Of a DNA stretch of 64,000 nucleotides, positions 35,123 to 44,372 are shown piece by piece. The notes under the pieces were generated by a model, which saw only the letters and a list, made by a program, of their open reading frames with translations, made no database searches and was not told the origin of the DNA. Position 1 is the first letter of the stretch. The number at the start of each line of letters is the position of its first letter. Origin of the DNA: RGIG3002 sp964449325 (lineage in GTDB: Bacteria > Bacillota > Clostridia > Lachnospirales > Lachnospiraceae); contig CAYUYJ010000005.1 in the NCBI GenBank assembly GCA_964449325.1, positions 62,001 through 126,000 on the forward strand, read 5' to 3'. A program made the translations under genes and the position numbers.

Positions 35123-35533
35123 ATGGATGATAAAGAATTGGTGAAAGCAGCACTTTTAGCAAGAACATATTCCTATTCTCCCTATTCCGGTTATCAGGTG
35201 GGAGCTGCACTTTTGGGAGCGAACGGTAAAGTATATACCGGATGCAACGTGGAAAATGCAGCTTATACACCAACCAATTGTGCGGAACGGACAGCTTTTT
35301 TTAAGGCGGTAAGTGAAGGAGTCAGAAGCTTTCAAAAGATTGCAATTGCAGGTAGCCCCGAGGGGGAAGTGACCCAGTATGCGACCCCTTGCGGAGTATG
35401 CAGACAGGTCATGACAGAATTTTGTAATCCGCAGGAGTTTCAGATTATTGTAGCAAAATCGGAGACGGATTACAAAGTTTTTTATCTGCGGGAATTACTG
35501 CCGGAAGGCTTTGGACCGGAAAATGTAAAATAG
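35123..35533 (+). CDS. cdd: Cytidine deaminase
   Basis: 136 aa; zinc site and catalytic Glu in NCAERTAFF and PCGVCRQVM, the Cys-ligated tetrameric type. Converts cytidine to uridine. AAGGAAAA is upstream of ATG 35123. In the same operon as punA. Confidence 0.96.
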   Translation: MDDKELVKAALLARTYSYSPYSGYQVGAALLGANGKVYTGCNVENAAYTPTNCAERTAFFKAVSEGVRSFQKIAIAGSPEGEVTQYATPCGVCRQVMTEFCNPQEFQIIVAKSETDYKVFYLRELLPEGFGPENVK

Positions 35534-35564
35534 AGCAGTGAAGGAGCAGAAAGGGGTGCGGCGT

Positions 35565-36881
35565 ATGAGACTTCGTTTATATCATGCAAAAATTTTGACG
35601 ATGGAAGAAAACCGGGAGATTTTTGAAGGGGAAGTGTGGATTGAAGATTCCCGTATTCTCTATGTTGGGACAGGAGAAGATAAGGAAGAATTTTTCCGAA
35701 AGAGCGGTAAAGTGTGTATGCTCTGGGACGAAGAGATTGATTGTCAGGGAAATCTTCTTATGCCCGGTTTTAAAAATGCACATACTCATTCGGGCATGAC
35801 CTTTTTACGTTCCTTTGCAGATGACATGCCGTTGGATGACTGGTTGCACAAACAGATTTTTCCGGCAGAGGCAAAGCTTACACCAAAAGACATTACCGCG
35901 AACACCAGACTTGCGGTATTGGAATATCTGACAAGCGGGATTACCGCTATTTTTGATATGTATGTGAACCCGGAGGCAGTAGGGAAGGGTTGTGAAGAGA
36001 TGGGAATGCGCTGTGTACTTGTAAGCGGGCTGAATGATTTTGTACAAACGCCGGAAATCATGGAGCAGCAATATCTTACTTTAAACAGGAAAGATTCTTT
36101 GGTATCGTTTATGCTGGGGTTTCATGCGGAATATACCTGTTCCAAGGAATTGCTCGGAAAGGTAGCAGAGCTTGCCGGGAAGTATAAAGCACCGGTATTT
36201 ACGCATCTGTGCGAGACAAAGAAAGAAGTGGCTGAGTGTGTGAAGCGTTATGGTATGACCCCTCCTTTATTTTTGGATTCACTTGGAATATTTGATTATG
36301 GCGGAGGCGGCTATCATGGGGTGTATATGAGTGAAAAAGATGTGGAGCTATGGGAAAAGAAAAAGCTTCATATCGTAACCAATCCGGCTTCCAATCTGAA
36401 GCTTGCCAGCGGTATTGCACCGATAAAGGAATATGAAAGAAGAGGCATCAATGTGGCAATCGGTACGGACGGACCGGCAAGTAACAATTGTCTGGACATG
36501 TTCCGGGAAATGTTTTTAGTAACCGGGCTTTCTAAGGTGCGGGAAGAAGATGCGGCGGCAGTGGATGCCGTTCAGGTATTAAAGATGGCGACCGTGGGTG
36601 GAGCAAAAGCCATGGGATTGACCGAATGTGATGTGTTGGCGGCAGGAAAGAAAGCAGATATGATTTTATTGGATTTGCATATGCCTAATATGCAGCCTTT
36701 CAACCATATAGTGAAAAACATTGTTTACAGCGGAAGTAAACAGAACGTAAAAATGACTATGATTGACGGTAAAATTTTGTACCGGGACGGTAAATTTTAT
36801 ACGGATTTTATGCCGGAAGAAATTTATGAGGAAGTCAATGGGATTACTAAACGGATAAAGTCTGATTTGGGAAAAGAATAA
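35565..36881 (+). CDS. MTA/SAH-type amidohydrolase (adenosine-derivative deaminase)
   Basis: 438 aa, TrzN/MtaD-like branch of the amidohydrolase superfamily. Metal ligands lie in NAHTHSGM, GFHAEYTCS, FTHLCET and IGTDGPASNNCLDMF. Beta-strand composite domain at both ends. Likely deaminates S-adenosylhomocysteine, methylthioadenosine or 5'-deoxyadenosine (family knowledge). Context with nucleoside salvage genes agrees. ATG 35565 is preferred to GTG 35538. Confidence 0.88.
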   Translation: MRLRLYHAKILTMEENREIFEGEVWIEDSRILYVGTGEDKEEFFRKSGKVCMLWDEEIDCQGNLLMPGFKNAHTHSGMTFLRSFADDMPLDDWLHKQIFPAEAKLTPKDITANTRLAVLEYLTSGITAIFDMYVNPEAVGKGCEEMGMRCVLVSGLNDFVQTPEIMEQQYLTLNRKDSLVSFMLGFHAEYTCSKELLGKVAELAGKYKAPVFTHLCETKKEVAECVKRYGMTPPLFLDSLGIFDYGGGGYHGVYMSEKDVELWEKKKLHIVTNPASNLKLASGIAPIKEYERRGINVAIGTDGPASNNCLDMFREMFLVTGLSKVREEDAAAVDAVQVLKMATVGGAKAMGLTECDVLAAGKKADMILLDLHMPNMQPFNHIVKNIVYSGSKQNVKMTMIDGKILYRDGKFYTDFMPEEIYEEVNGITKRIKSDLGKE

Positions 36882-36948
36882 GCAGGTTGTAGTGGCATAA
36901 GCCTTACAATAAATTTATTACAACATCTCATAAGGAGGAGAAAGAGAA

Positions 36949-38316
36949 ATGTTGGAGAAGTTTTTTAAACTGAAAGAAAACAACACGAATGTAAAAACCG
37001 AAGTAATGGCCGGTATTACAACGTTCATGACGATGGCTTACATTCTCGCAGTCAATCCGAACATTCTTTCCGCAACAGGAATGGATGCAAATGCGGTATT
37101 GATTGCAACGGCACTGGCTTCTTTTGTAGGAACCATGCTGATGGCATTACTTGCTAATTATCCGTTTGCACTGGCACCGGGTATGGGGCTGAATGCTTAT
37201 TTTGCCTATACGGTTGTATTACAGATGGGATATTCCTGGCAGATTGCCTTGCTGGCAGTTTTTGTGGAAGGTCTGATTTTCATTGTATTATCCCTTACCA
37301 ATGTAAGAGAGGCAATTTTCAATGCTATTCCGATGACCTTAAAATCCGCAGTGAGCGTAGGTATTGGTCTGTTCATTGCGTTTATCGGATTGCAGGATGC
37401 AAAGCTGATAGTAAACAGTGATGCAACGCTGGTTACTTATCAGTCCTTTAAAGAAAATGCATCTTCCGTAGGTGTTGGAGCGATTCTTGCATTAATCGGT
37501 GTTTTGGTTACTGCGATTCTGTTAATTAAGAAAGTGAAAGGCGGAATCCTCTTCGGTATCTTGATTACCTGGGTACTTGGTATTCTTTGTGAACTGGTAG
37601 GCATTTATGTACCGAATCCGGATGCAGGTATGTATTCTGTTATCCCTACATCCTTTGTAAGTTTGGATTTCAGTTCTTTCGGAACAACTTTTGGACAGGT
37701 ATTTAAGGCTGATTTTTCTTCCATTGGCATTTTGGATTTTATTGTTGTTATGTTTGCGTTCCTGTTTGTAGATATGTTTGATACACTGGGAACCTTAATC
37801 GGTGTAGCTTCCAAAGCGGACATGCTTGATAAAGACGGTAAGTTACCGAGAATTAAACCGGCTCTTATGGCAGATGCCGTTGCAACAAGTGTAGGTGCTG
37901 TTTTCGGTACTTCCACAACAACTACTTATGTAGAAAGCGCTTCCGGTGTAACCGAAGGTGGTAGAACAGGTCTTACAGCAGTAGTAACAGGACTTTTGTT
38001 CCTGCTTGCTTTGATTTTTTCACCGTTATTTTTGACCATTCCTTCTTTTGCCATTGCACCTGCATTGATTACAGTAGGTTTCTATATGATGGGTGCTGTT
38101 GTGAAAATTAACTTTGACGATATGTCAGATGCAATTCCGGCATTCCTTTGTATTGTTGCAATGCCGCTTGCATACAGCATTTCTGAAGGAATTGCTATCG
38201 GTGTGATTTCCTGGACTTTGATTAATCTGATTACCGGAAAAGCAAAGGAAAAGAAAATCAGTATAGTGATGTATATTTTGACAGTATTATTTGTTTTAAA
38301 ATATATTTTCCTGTAA
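36949..38316 (+). CDS. NCS2-type purine permease (AzgA/PbuG-like)
   Basis: 455 aa with about 12-14 membrane segments; MAGITTFMTMAYILAVNPNI at the N-terminus and APGMGLNAYFAYT are typical of the AzgA-like hypoxanthine/guanine/adenine permeases. GTSTTTTYVESASGVTEGGR is the substrate-site helix. GGAGGAGAAAG precedes the ATG. The 67-nt gap upstream has no purine riboswitch. Confidence 0.93.
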   Translation: MLEKFFKLKENNTNVKTEVMAGITTFMTMAYILAVNPNILSATGMDANAVLIATALASFVGTMLMALLANYPFALAPGMGLNAYFAYTVVLQMGYSWQIALLAVFVEGLIFIVLSLTNVREAIFNAIPMTLKSAVSVGIGLFIAFIGLQDAKLIVNSDATLVTYQSFKENASSVGVGAILALIGVLVTAILLIKKVKGGILFGILITWVLGILCELVGIYVPNPDAGMYSVIPTSFVSLDFSSFGTTFGQVFKADFSSIGILDFIVVMFAFLFVDMFDTLGTLIGVASKADMLDKDGKLPRIKPALMADAVATSVGAVFGTSTTTTYVESASGVTEGGRTGLTAVVTGLLFLLALIFSPLFLTIPSFAIAPALITVGFYMMGAVVKINFDDMSDAIPAFLCIVAMPLAYSISEGIAIGVISWTLINLITGKAKEKKISIVMYILTVLFVLKYIFL

Positions 38317-38354
38317 AAAACAGCCGGATGGCGTTGTCTTAAATAAATGTTATC

Positions 38355-38379
38355 AGAGGGCACGAATTTCGTGCCTTCT
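38355..38379 (+). promoter_or_regulatory. Hairpin before the MutS-like gene
   Basis: GGCACGA (38359-38365) pairs perfectly with TCGTGCC (38369-38375), with flanking AGA/TCT extending the stem. There is no T-run. It could be a weak terminator for the permease gene or a leader hairpin. Confidence 0.5.
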
Positions 38380-38398
38380 GTATTGGATTGGAGAATTC

Positions 38399-40066
38399 AT
38401 GGAATACTTAGTTTTGGCTTGTGTGATTGTCTTAATCATTCTTTTTGTTTTTATCAAAGGCATTTTTGATGAGAAACAGAAGGAAAAGAAGTTTATTCAA
38501 GATTTATATCAGAATTACGGACAATTCCCAAATCGGGAATATGAAATTAATCAGTACAATTCCATACGGAAATATTTTGATAAGCATAAGGACGGCTTTT
38601 TTATTGATGATATAACGTGGAACGATCTGGATATGGATGCGGTCTTTATGCAGATGAACCACACGTATTCTTCGGCGGGAGAGGAATATTTGTATTACAC
38701 CTTAAGAACTCCGTTTATGGAGGAAGCACCTTTAAAAAGCAGGGAAGAAAAAGTCCGGTATTTTATGGAAAATGAGGAAGAACGGGTAAAAATGCAGGTG
38801 CTGTTTGCAAAGACCGGAAAGACGGGAAAATTTTCACTTTATGATTATTTAGATTATTTGGATGCAGTAGAAAATATATCAAACGGAAAGCATTATTTTT
38901 GCATCATAGCTTTTTTGATATCAATACTGCTTATTTTTGTAAACGGTTCTTTAGGACTGTTATTTACAATCGGAATCATTTGCTACAATATGGTGACTTA
39001 TTTTCGATCTAAAGGGGATATTGAACCATATATTGTAAGCTTTGGATATATTATGCGTATGCTGTCTATGGCAGAGCAGATAATAAAGACAGATGTTCCT
39101 GTTCTTGTGAATGAACAGAACGAATTAAAGCAGTTAATAAAAAAATTCAATAAGTTTAAGCGAGGTTCTCATTGGCTGATGGCACCGAACAGAATGAACG
39201 GTGCGGGAGATCCGCTGTCGATTCTGATGGACTATATCAGGATGATGTTCCACACGGATATTATCCAGTTTAATAAAATGATGAGAGAACTGCGCGGGCA
39301 TAAAGAGGATGTGGACGGAATCGTCGGTATAGCCGGTTCTATTGAGACGGCTATTGCTATTGGAGCATATCGGACATCATTAGAAGAGTATTGTGTGCCG
39401 GAGTTTTCCAATGGTATTTTACTGGAGGATGGATATCATCCTCTGATTCAAAATCCGGTGAAGAACAGCATTGAGACAGGAAAGGGAGTGCTTCTTACAG
39501 GTTCTAATGCTTCCGGAAAATCCACCTTTTTGAAAACCATGGCAGTGAATGCCATTCTTGCACAGACAATCTATACCTGTGCGGCAAAACGCTACCGGGG
39601 TGAGTTTTATCACATCTATACGTCCATGGCATTGCGGGACAGTTTAGGAAACGGTGAGAGTTATTATATTGTGGAAATCAAGTCCTTAAAAAGAATTATT
39701 GATGCCGGAGGAAAAGGGCAGAGGATTTTGTGCTTTGTAGATGAAGTGCTCAGGGGAACGAATACGGTAGAGCGTATTGCGGCATCTACCCAGATATTGA
39801 GGAGCTTTGCGGGGAAAAATACCATGTGTTTTGCGGCAACCCACGATATCGAATTGACGAGACTTCTGGAAGAGGATTATGAAAATTATCATTTTGAAGA
39901 AGAAGTAAAAGACGGCGATGTGCTGTTTAACTATGAACTGCAAAAGGGCAGGGCAAGGACAAGAAATGCCATTAAGCTTCTCGGGGTGATGGGTTATGAA
40001 ACAGATATTATAAAAAAAGCGGATAAAATGGCAGAAGATTTTCTTAAAAACGGAATATGGCAATAG
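38399..40066 (+). CDS. Membrane-anchored MutS-like ATPase
   Basis: 555 aa. One membrane segment at the N-terminus (about 3-22) and two more around residues 163-200, then a MutS-type lever/core region and a C-terminal ABC-type MutS ATPase. Walker A GSNASGKST is at 368-376, Walker B is CFVDEVLRGT with Asp448-Glu449, and AATHDIELTRLL is the H-loop. The mismatch-recognition (domain I) part is absent, so classical mismatch repair is unlikely. Related to the MutS-like membrane proteins of Firmicutes and Bacteroidetes; role unknown. Confidence 0.85.
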   Translation: MEYLVLACVIVLIILFVFIKGIFDEKQKEKKFIQDLYQNYGQFPNREYEINQYNSIRKYFDKHKDGFFIDDITWNDLDMDAVFMQMNHTYSSAGEEYLYYTLRTPFMEEAPLKSREEKVRYFMENEEERVKMQVLFAKTGKTGKFSLYDYLDYLDAVENISNGKHYFCIIAFLISILLIFVNGSLGLLFTIGIICYNMVTYFRSKGDIEPYIVSFGYIMRMLSMAEQIIKTDVPVLVNEQNELKQLIKKFNKFKRGSHWLMAPNRMNGAGDPLSILMDYIRMMFHTDIIQFNKMMRELRGHKEDVDGIVGIAGSIETAIAIGAYRTSLEEYCVPEFSNGILLEDGYHPLIQNPVKNSIETGKGVLLTGSNASGKSTFLKTMAVNAILAQTIYTCAAKRYRGEFYHIYTSMALRDSLGNGESYYIVEIKSLKRIIDAGGKGQRILCFVDEVLRGTNTVERIAASTQILRSFAGKNTMCFAATHDIELTRLLEEDYENYHFEEEVKDGDVLFNYELQKGRARTRNAIKLLGVMGYETDIIKKADKMAEDFLKNGIWQ

Positions 40067-40099
40067 GCTTACAAGAAAAGGAGATGAGAGAATAACGCT

Positions 40100-40582
40100 A
40101 TGAAGGTTACAATTTATACGGATGGCGCAGCAAGGGGAAACCCGGAAGGTCCGGGCGGATACGGTGCAGTAGTACAATGTGTTGACGGAAAGGGTGTGCT
40201 GCATGAAAGAGAATATTCCGCCGGCTATAAAAAAACAACCAATAACAGAATGGAACTGATGGCAGCTATTGCCGGTCTGGAAGCACTGACGAAGCCTTGT
40301 GAGGTAACTCTGATTTCCGATTCCAAATATCTGGTAGATGCATTTAATCAGCACTGGATTGACGGATGGTTAAAAAAGAACTGGAAAAACAGTACGGGAA
40401 AGCCGGTAAAAAATATTGATTTGTGGAAACGGCTGTTGGAGGCAAAAGAGCCCCATCAGGTTACGTTTATCTGGGTAAAGGGGCACGACGGTCACCCGGA
40501 GAACGAACGGTGTGACAAGCTGGCAACGACAGCTGCGGACGGCAAGGACTTACTTGACGATGTTGTGCAGGAAGTGGTATGA
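40100..40582 (+). CDS. rnhA: Ribonuclease HI
   Basis: 160 aa; degrades RNA in RNA-DNA hybrids. Catalytic residues in YTDGAARGNPEGPGGYG, NRMELMAAI, SDSKYLVD and GHDGHPENERCDKLA are all present. Full-length like E. coli RnhA with a basic patch WLKKNWKNSTGKPVKN. It is the second RNase H of the window. Confidence 0.96.
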   Translation: MKVTIYTDGAARGNPEGPGGYGAVVQCVDGKGVLHEREYSAGYKKTTNNRMELMAAIAGLEALTKPCEVTLISDSKYLVDAFNQHWIDGWLKKNWKNSTGKPVKNIDLWKRLLEAKEPHQVTFIWVKGHDGHPENERCDKLATTAADGKDLLDDVVQEVV

Positions 40583-40618
40583 TTTAAATAAATAATTACG
40601 AAAAAAGGATGTGCGGTC

Positions 40619-40783
40619 ATGGATAATCTGATTTTATTTTTGAATTCGTTTCTGTCGTATGCGGTGATGTTTCTTTTTATTGTGGCATTATGTATTATCG
40701 CATGTTTTATTGGTGTCGGTATGAGAAAAAGAAAAAATGCGGCGATGCAGGCAGAGGAAGGAAAAGAAACTTCTGCTTCATAA
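40619..40783 (+). CDS. Small single-pass membrane protein
   Basis: 54 aa: a hydrophobic segment of about 30 residues (4-34) followed by GMRKRKNAAMQAEEGKETSAS, a cytosolic basic-then-acidic tail by the positive-inside rule. AAAAAAGGATG precedes ATG 40619. Ends just before a terminator. No family recognised. Confidence 0.7.
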   Translation: MDNLILFLNSFLSYAVMFLFIVALCIIACFIGVGMRKRKNAAMQAEEGKETSAS

Positions 40784-40801
40784 GGGAAAGAAGGCATAGG
40801 G

Positions 40802-40845
40802 AAACTGCCAGCTTAAGGGAAACCTTTCGTATGGCAGTTTTTTGT
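40802..40845 (+). terminator. Terminator with GNRA-capped inner hairpin
   Basis: AAACTGCCA (40802-40810) pairs with TGGCAGTTT (40832-40840), followed by TTTT. Inside lies AAGG-GAAA-CCTT (40815-40826). Its T-run begins the second copy of the structured repeat. Confidence 0.85.
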
Positions 40846-40944
40846 TATAGCGACGAGGCAAGCGTCCGTCATGCTTGCATGAATGGACATTTGCCGACCG
40901 CTAATCAGAGCGAGATTCGCATAGCGTATCTCGCCTCTGTTATG
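40836..40944 (+). repeat. Structured intergenic repeat, copy 2
   Basis: Matches 2398-2502 part by part: T-run and TTTTGTTAT, ACGAGG, hairpin A (GTCC 40864-40867 with GGAC 40885-40888 around CATGC-TT-GCATG), GCTAATCAG, and hairpin B. Hairpin B pairs 40906-40920 with 40924-40939 and has the same 14 bp as copy 1. Hairpin A differs in sequence but keeps pairing. Positions 2475 and 40917 are both T. Confidence 0.8.
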
Positions 40945-40991
40945 TAATAGGAGAGAACGCGAGCCAAGTGGTGGCAGTTAGGGAGAATGAT

Positions 40992-41984
40992 ATGGGAAAG
41001 AGTGCGGGACAAAAACTGAAGTTGTTGTATCTGATTAAGATTTTAAGTGAAAATACGGATGAACAGCATCCTATGCCTATGAAGCGTATTATTGAAGAAC
41101 TTGCCGTATATGATATTAAAGCGGAAAGAAAGACGGTTTATGCGGATTTGGAGGATTTAAAACAGTTTGGCTATGACATTTTGTGGAATGCCTCCAGAAC
41201 GGACGGCGGATATTATTTGGGCGAAAGAGATTTTGAACTGCCGGAGTTGAAGCTGCTTGTAGATGCTGTACAGGCTTCCCGGTTTATTACCGCCAAAAAG
41301 AGTAAAGAACTGATTGGAAAACTGGAAAAGCTTACAAGCCGTTATGAGGCAGGCAGACTGCAGCGTCAGGTCTATGTAGTGAACAGAGTCAAAACTTCCA
41401 ATGAAAGTATTTATTATAATGTGGACAATATTCATCGTGCAATTCAGGACAATGTACAGATTTGCTTTCAATATTTTGAGTGGTCCATGGATAAGAAGAT
41501 GATTCCCAGAAAGAACGGAATGAAATATCAGATTAGTCCGTGGGCATTAATCTGGCAGGATGAAAATTATTATCTGGCAGGTTTTGATGAGACAGAAAAT
41601 AAAATTAAGCACTTTCGCGTAGATAAAATGGGTACAATAGAGTTATGCGAGAAAAAAAGACAGGGTACGGAAAGTTTTTCTGAGTTTGATATTGCGGAGT
41701 ATACCAATAAAATGTTCGGAATGTTTGGTGGTAAGGAACAGACAGTAACATTGCAGTTCCCCGATTATCTGATTGGGGTTATCATGGACCGTTTCGGAAA
41801 GGAAGCAGAGGTGCGAAAGCGTGATGAGGAGCATTTTAGTGTTCGGCTGCGCGTAGCAGTCAGCGGACAGTTTTTCGGCTGGCTGGCAGGGCTTGGAAAG
41901 GAAGCGACTATTTTGTCTCCTAAAGAGGTGGAAGAGGAGTATAGAAAATATTTAACAGAGATTATAAAAAATAATACAAAATAA
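40992..41984 (+). CDS. WYL-domain transcriptional regulator
   Basis: 330 aa. N-terminal winged helix (about 8-70, LYLIKILSENTDEQHPMPMKRI, DIKAERKTVYADLEDLKQFG), then a WYL domain (about 130-230: ISPWALIWQDENYYLAGFD, KIKHFRVDKM) and a WCX-like end. The family senses nucleic-acid or nucleotide ligands and often controls stress or defence genes. ATG 40992 follows GGGAGAATG. No operon partner; nrdDG downstream has its own promoter. Confidence 0.9.
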   Translation: MGKSAGQKLKLLYLIKILSENTDEQHPMPMKRIIEELAVYDIKAERKTVYADLEDLKQFGYDILWNASRTDGGYYLGERDFELPELKLLVDAVQASRFITAKKSKELIGKLEKLTSRYEAGRLQRQVYVVNRVKTSNESIYYNVDNIHRAIQDNVQICFQYFEWSMDKKMIPRKNGMKYQISPWALIWQDENYYLAGFDETENKIKHFRVDKMGTIELCEKKRQGTESFSEFDIAEYTNKMFGMFGGKEQTVTLQFPDYLIGVIMDRFGKEAEVRKRDEEHFSVRLRVAVSGQFFGWLAGLGKEATILSPKEVEEEYRKYLTEIIKNNTK

Positions 41985-42022
41985 GTCTCTCTTTTTCGTT
42001 GAATTTTTAGATGGTATTTTAG

Positions 42023-42051
42023 TTGACACTCTATGCTACATATCATATACT
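42023..42051 (+). promoter_or_regulatory. Sigma-A promoter of nrdD
   Basis: TTGACA 42023-42028, a 17-nt spacer and TATACT 42046-42051. The start of transcription should be near 42058, immediately before the first NrdR box. Confidence 0.85.
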
Positions 42052-42060
42052 TGTAAAAGA

Positions 42061-42107
42061 CCACAATATATAGGAAGAAAAACGGAATGGAAAACCATAT
42101 ATTGTGA
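42061..42107 (+). promoter_or_regulatory. Paired NrdR boxes
   Basis: Core CAATATATAG at 42064-42073 matches the NrdR core CWATATATWG exactly. A second core, CCATATATTG at 42095-42104, differs at one position. The two cores start 31 bp apart, three helical turns, as in known NrdR operators. NrdR binding here would block the promoter at 42023. Confidence 0.82.
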
Positions 42108-42176
42108 CGGAGCCGGAAGAAAGATGAGAGCTTACATTCCGTAGTCCGTGTGGTTAAAAAAGATGGAGGAATAGCG

Positions 42177-44369
42177 ATGGTAGAAAAAAAGGAAGCCGAC
42201 TGCAAAAATGAAGAAGTGGACTATAGTGTGATATATAAAACCAAACGTCCGGTCAAGGTGATCAAAAAGGACGGAAGCAGGGAAGCTTTTAATGTGCAAA
42301 AGGTAGTAAGTGCAGTAGGAAAAAGTGCGTATCGTGCTTTGACCAAATTTACGGAAGAGGAAAAACGACATATCTGCCAGTTTGTTGTAGATAAAGTGGA
42401 TGAAATGGAGCAGGATGAAATTCCGATTCCGATTATGCATAACATTGTAGAAAGTGCCCTTGAAGATGTAAAACCCATTGTGGCAAAGAGCTATCGGGAT
42501 TATCGGAACTATAAGCAGGACTTTGTACGTATGATGGATGATGTATATAAAAAGAGTCAGTCCATTATGTATGTAGGAGACAAAGAAAATGCAAATACGG
42601 ACTCTGCCCTTGTTTCCACCAAAAGAAGTTTGATTTTTAATCAGTTTAATAAAGAGTTATATCAGAAATTTTTCATGACAACCGAAGAAATTCAGGCCTG
42701 CCGTGACGGATATATTTATGTACATGACATGTCTGCAAGAAGAGATACTATGAACTGCTGTTTGTTTGATGTGCAGAACGTGTTAAGCGGTGGTTTTGAA
42801 ATGGGAAATATTTGGTACAACGAGCCAAAAACACTGGATGTTGCGTTTGATGTTATCGGTGACATTGTATTGAGTGCAGCGAGCCAGCAGTATGGTGGTT
42901 TTACGGTGCCCAGCGTGGACAATATTTTAGAGCCTTATGCGGAGAAGTCTTACAAAAAATATGTGGAAAAATATGTCAGACTTGGGATTGACAAGGAGAC
43001 CGCAGAAGCAGAAGCTTACGCAGATGTGGTAAGGGAGTTTGAGCAGGGCTTCCAGGGTTGGGAATACAAATTCAATACCGTTGCTTCGAGCCGTGGCGAT
43101 TATCCGTTTATTACCGTAACCGCGGGTACGGGAACCGGACGTTTTGCAAAGCTGGCAACCATTTCCATGCTGAATGTACGCCGCAGAGGACAGGGAAAAG
43201 CAGAGTGCAAGAAGCCGGTATTGTTCCCCAAAATTGTATTTTTATATGATGAAAATCTGCACGGATCCGGTAAAGAACTGGAGGATGTATTTGAAGCAGG
43301 TGTAAAATGTTCGGCAAAGACTATGTATCCGGACTGGTTAAGTTTGACCGGCAAAGGGTATATTGCCAGTATGTACAAGCAGTACGGCAAAATTATTTCA
43401 CCTATGGGATGTCGTGCATTTCTTTCCCCCTGGTATGAAAGAGGCGGTATGCACCCGGCTGATGATAAGGATGTACCTGTATTTGTAGGCAGGTTTAATA
43501 TTGGAGCGGTTTCTTTGCATCTTCCGATGATTTTGGCGAAAGCAAGACAGGAATCCAGAGATTTTTATGAGGTTTTGGACTATTATCTGGAGTTAATCCG
43601 TCAGTTACATATCAGAACCTATGCATATCTGGGAGAGATGCGTGCTTCCACGAATCCCCTTGCTTACTGTGAAGGCGGTTTTTTGGGCGGGCATTTAAAG
43701 CTTACCGATAAAATTAAACCGATTTTAAAATCGGCAACAGCAAGTTTTGGTATCACTGCATTTAATGAATTGCAGGAACTTTATAACGGCAAATCTTTAG
43801 TAGAGGACGGACAGTTTGCGTTAGAGGTTTTGGAGCATATTAATAAAAAAATAAACGAATTTAAAGAAGAGGATGGAAATCTCTATGCGATTTACGGAAC
43901 TCCGGCAGAAAATCTGTGCGGATTACAGGTAAAACAGTTCCGTGAAAAATACGGCATTATTGAGGGCGTATCGGACAGAGAGTATGTGAGCAACAGTTTT
44001 CATTGCCATGTAAGCGAAGATATTACACCGATTGAAAAACAGGATTTGGAATATCGTTTTTGGGAACTGGCAAATGGCGGTAAGATTCAGTATGTAAAAT
44101 ATCCGATTGATTATAATATCGAAGCAATTAAAACGTTAATCCGCAGAGCGATGGACATGGGCTTTTATGAAGGAGTCAATCTGTCATTGGCTTATTGTGA
44201 TGATTGCGGTCATCAGGAGTTGGAGATGGATGTTTGTCCGAAATGCGGAAGCAGGAATTTGACGAAGATTGACCGAATGAACGGCTATCTTTCTTATTCC
44301 AGAGTGCATGGGGATACCAGACTGAATGATGCAAAAATGGCAGAAATTGCAGAAAGGAAGTCAATGTAG
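42177..44369 (+). CDS. nrdD: Anaerobic ribonucleoside-triphosphate reductase
   Basis: 730 aa. Glycyl-radical enzyme making dNTPs without oxygen. ATP-cone (about 15-105: RPVKVIKKDGSREAFNVQKV), catalytic barrel with CCLFDVQNVL and a C-terminal zinc site (CDDCGHQELEMDVCPKCG). The radical loop near the end is RMNGYLSYSRVHGD. GGAGGA at 42165-42170 sets ATG 42177 instead of the GTG 27 nt upstream. nrdG follows after 3 nt. Confidence 0.96.
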   Translation: MVEKKEADCKNEEVDYSVIYKTKRPVKVIKKDGSREAFNVQKVVSAVGKSAYRALTKFTEEEKRHICQFVVDKVDEMEQDEIPIPIMHNIVESALEDVKPIVAKSYRDYRNYKQDFVRMMDDVYKKSQSIMYVGDKENANTDSALVSTKRSLIFNQFNKELYQKFFMTTEEIQACRDGYIYVHDMSARRDTMNCCLFDVQNVLSGGFEMGNIWYNEPKTLDVAFDVIGDIVLSAASQQYGGFTVPSVDNILEPYAEKSYKKYVEKYVRLGIDKETAEAEAYADVVREFEQGFQGWEYKFNTVASSRGDYPFITVTAGTGTGRFAKLATISMLNVRRRGQGKAECKKPVLFPKIVFLYDENLHGSGKELEDVFEAGVKCSAKTMYPDWLSLTGKGYIASMYKQYGKIISPMGCRAFLSPWYERGGMHPADDKDVPVFVGRFNIGAVSLHLPMILAKARQESRDFYEVLDYYLELIRQLHIRTYAYLGEMRASTNPLAYCEGGFLGGHLKLTDKIKPILKSATASFGITAFNELQELYNGKSLVEDGQFALEVLEHINKKINEFKEEDGNLYAIYGTPAENLCGLQVKQFREKYGIIEGVSDREYVSNSFHCHVSEDITPIEKQDLEYRFWELANGGKIQYVKYPIDYNIEAIKTLIRRAMDMGFYEGVNLSLAYCDDCGHQELEMDVCPKCGSRNLTKIDRMNGYLSYSRVHGDTRLNDAKMAEIAERKSM

Positions 44370-44372
44370 TAA

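Noticed and set aside
36882..36948. Purine riboswitch before the purine permease
   Set aside because: The gap is only 67 nt and lacks the three-way junction core sequences.
40690..40947. 85-codon frame across 40690-40947
   Set aside because: It spans the small membrane gene in another frame, a terminator and the repeat; no ribosome binding site.
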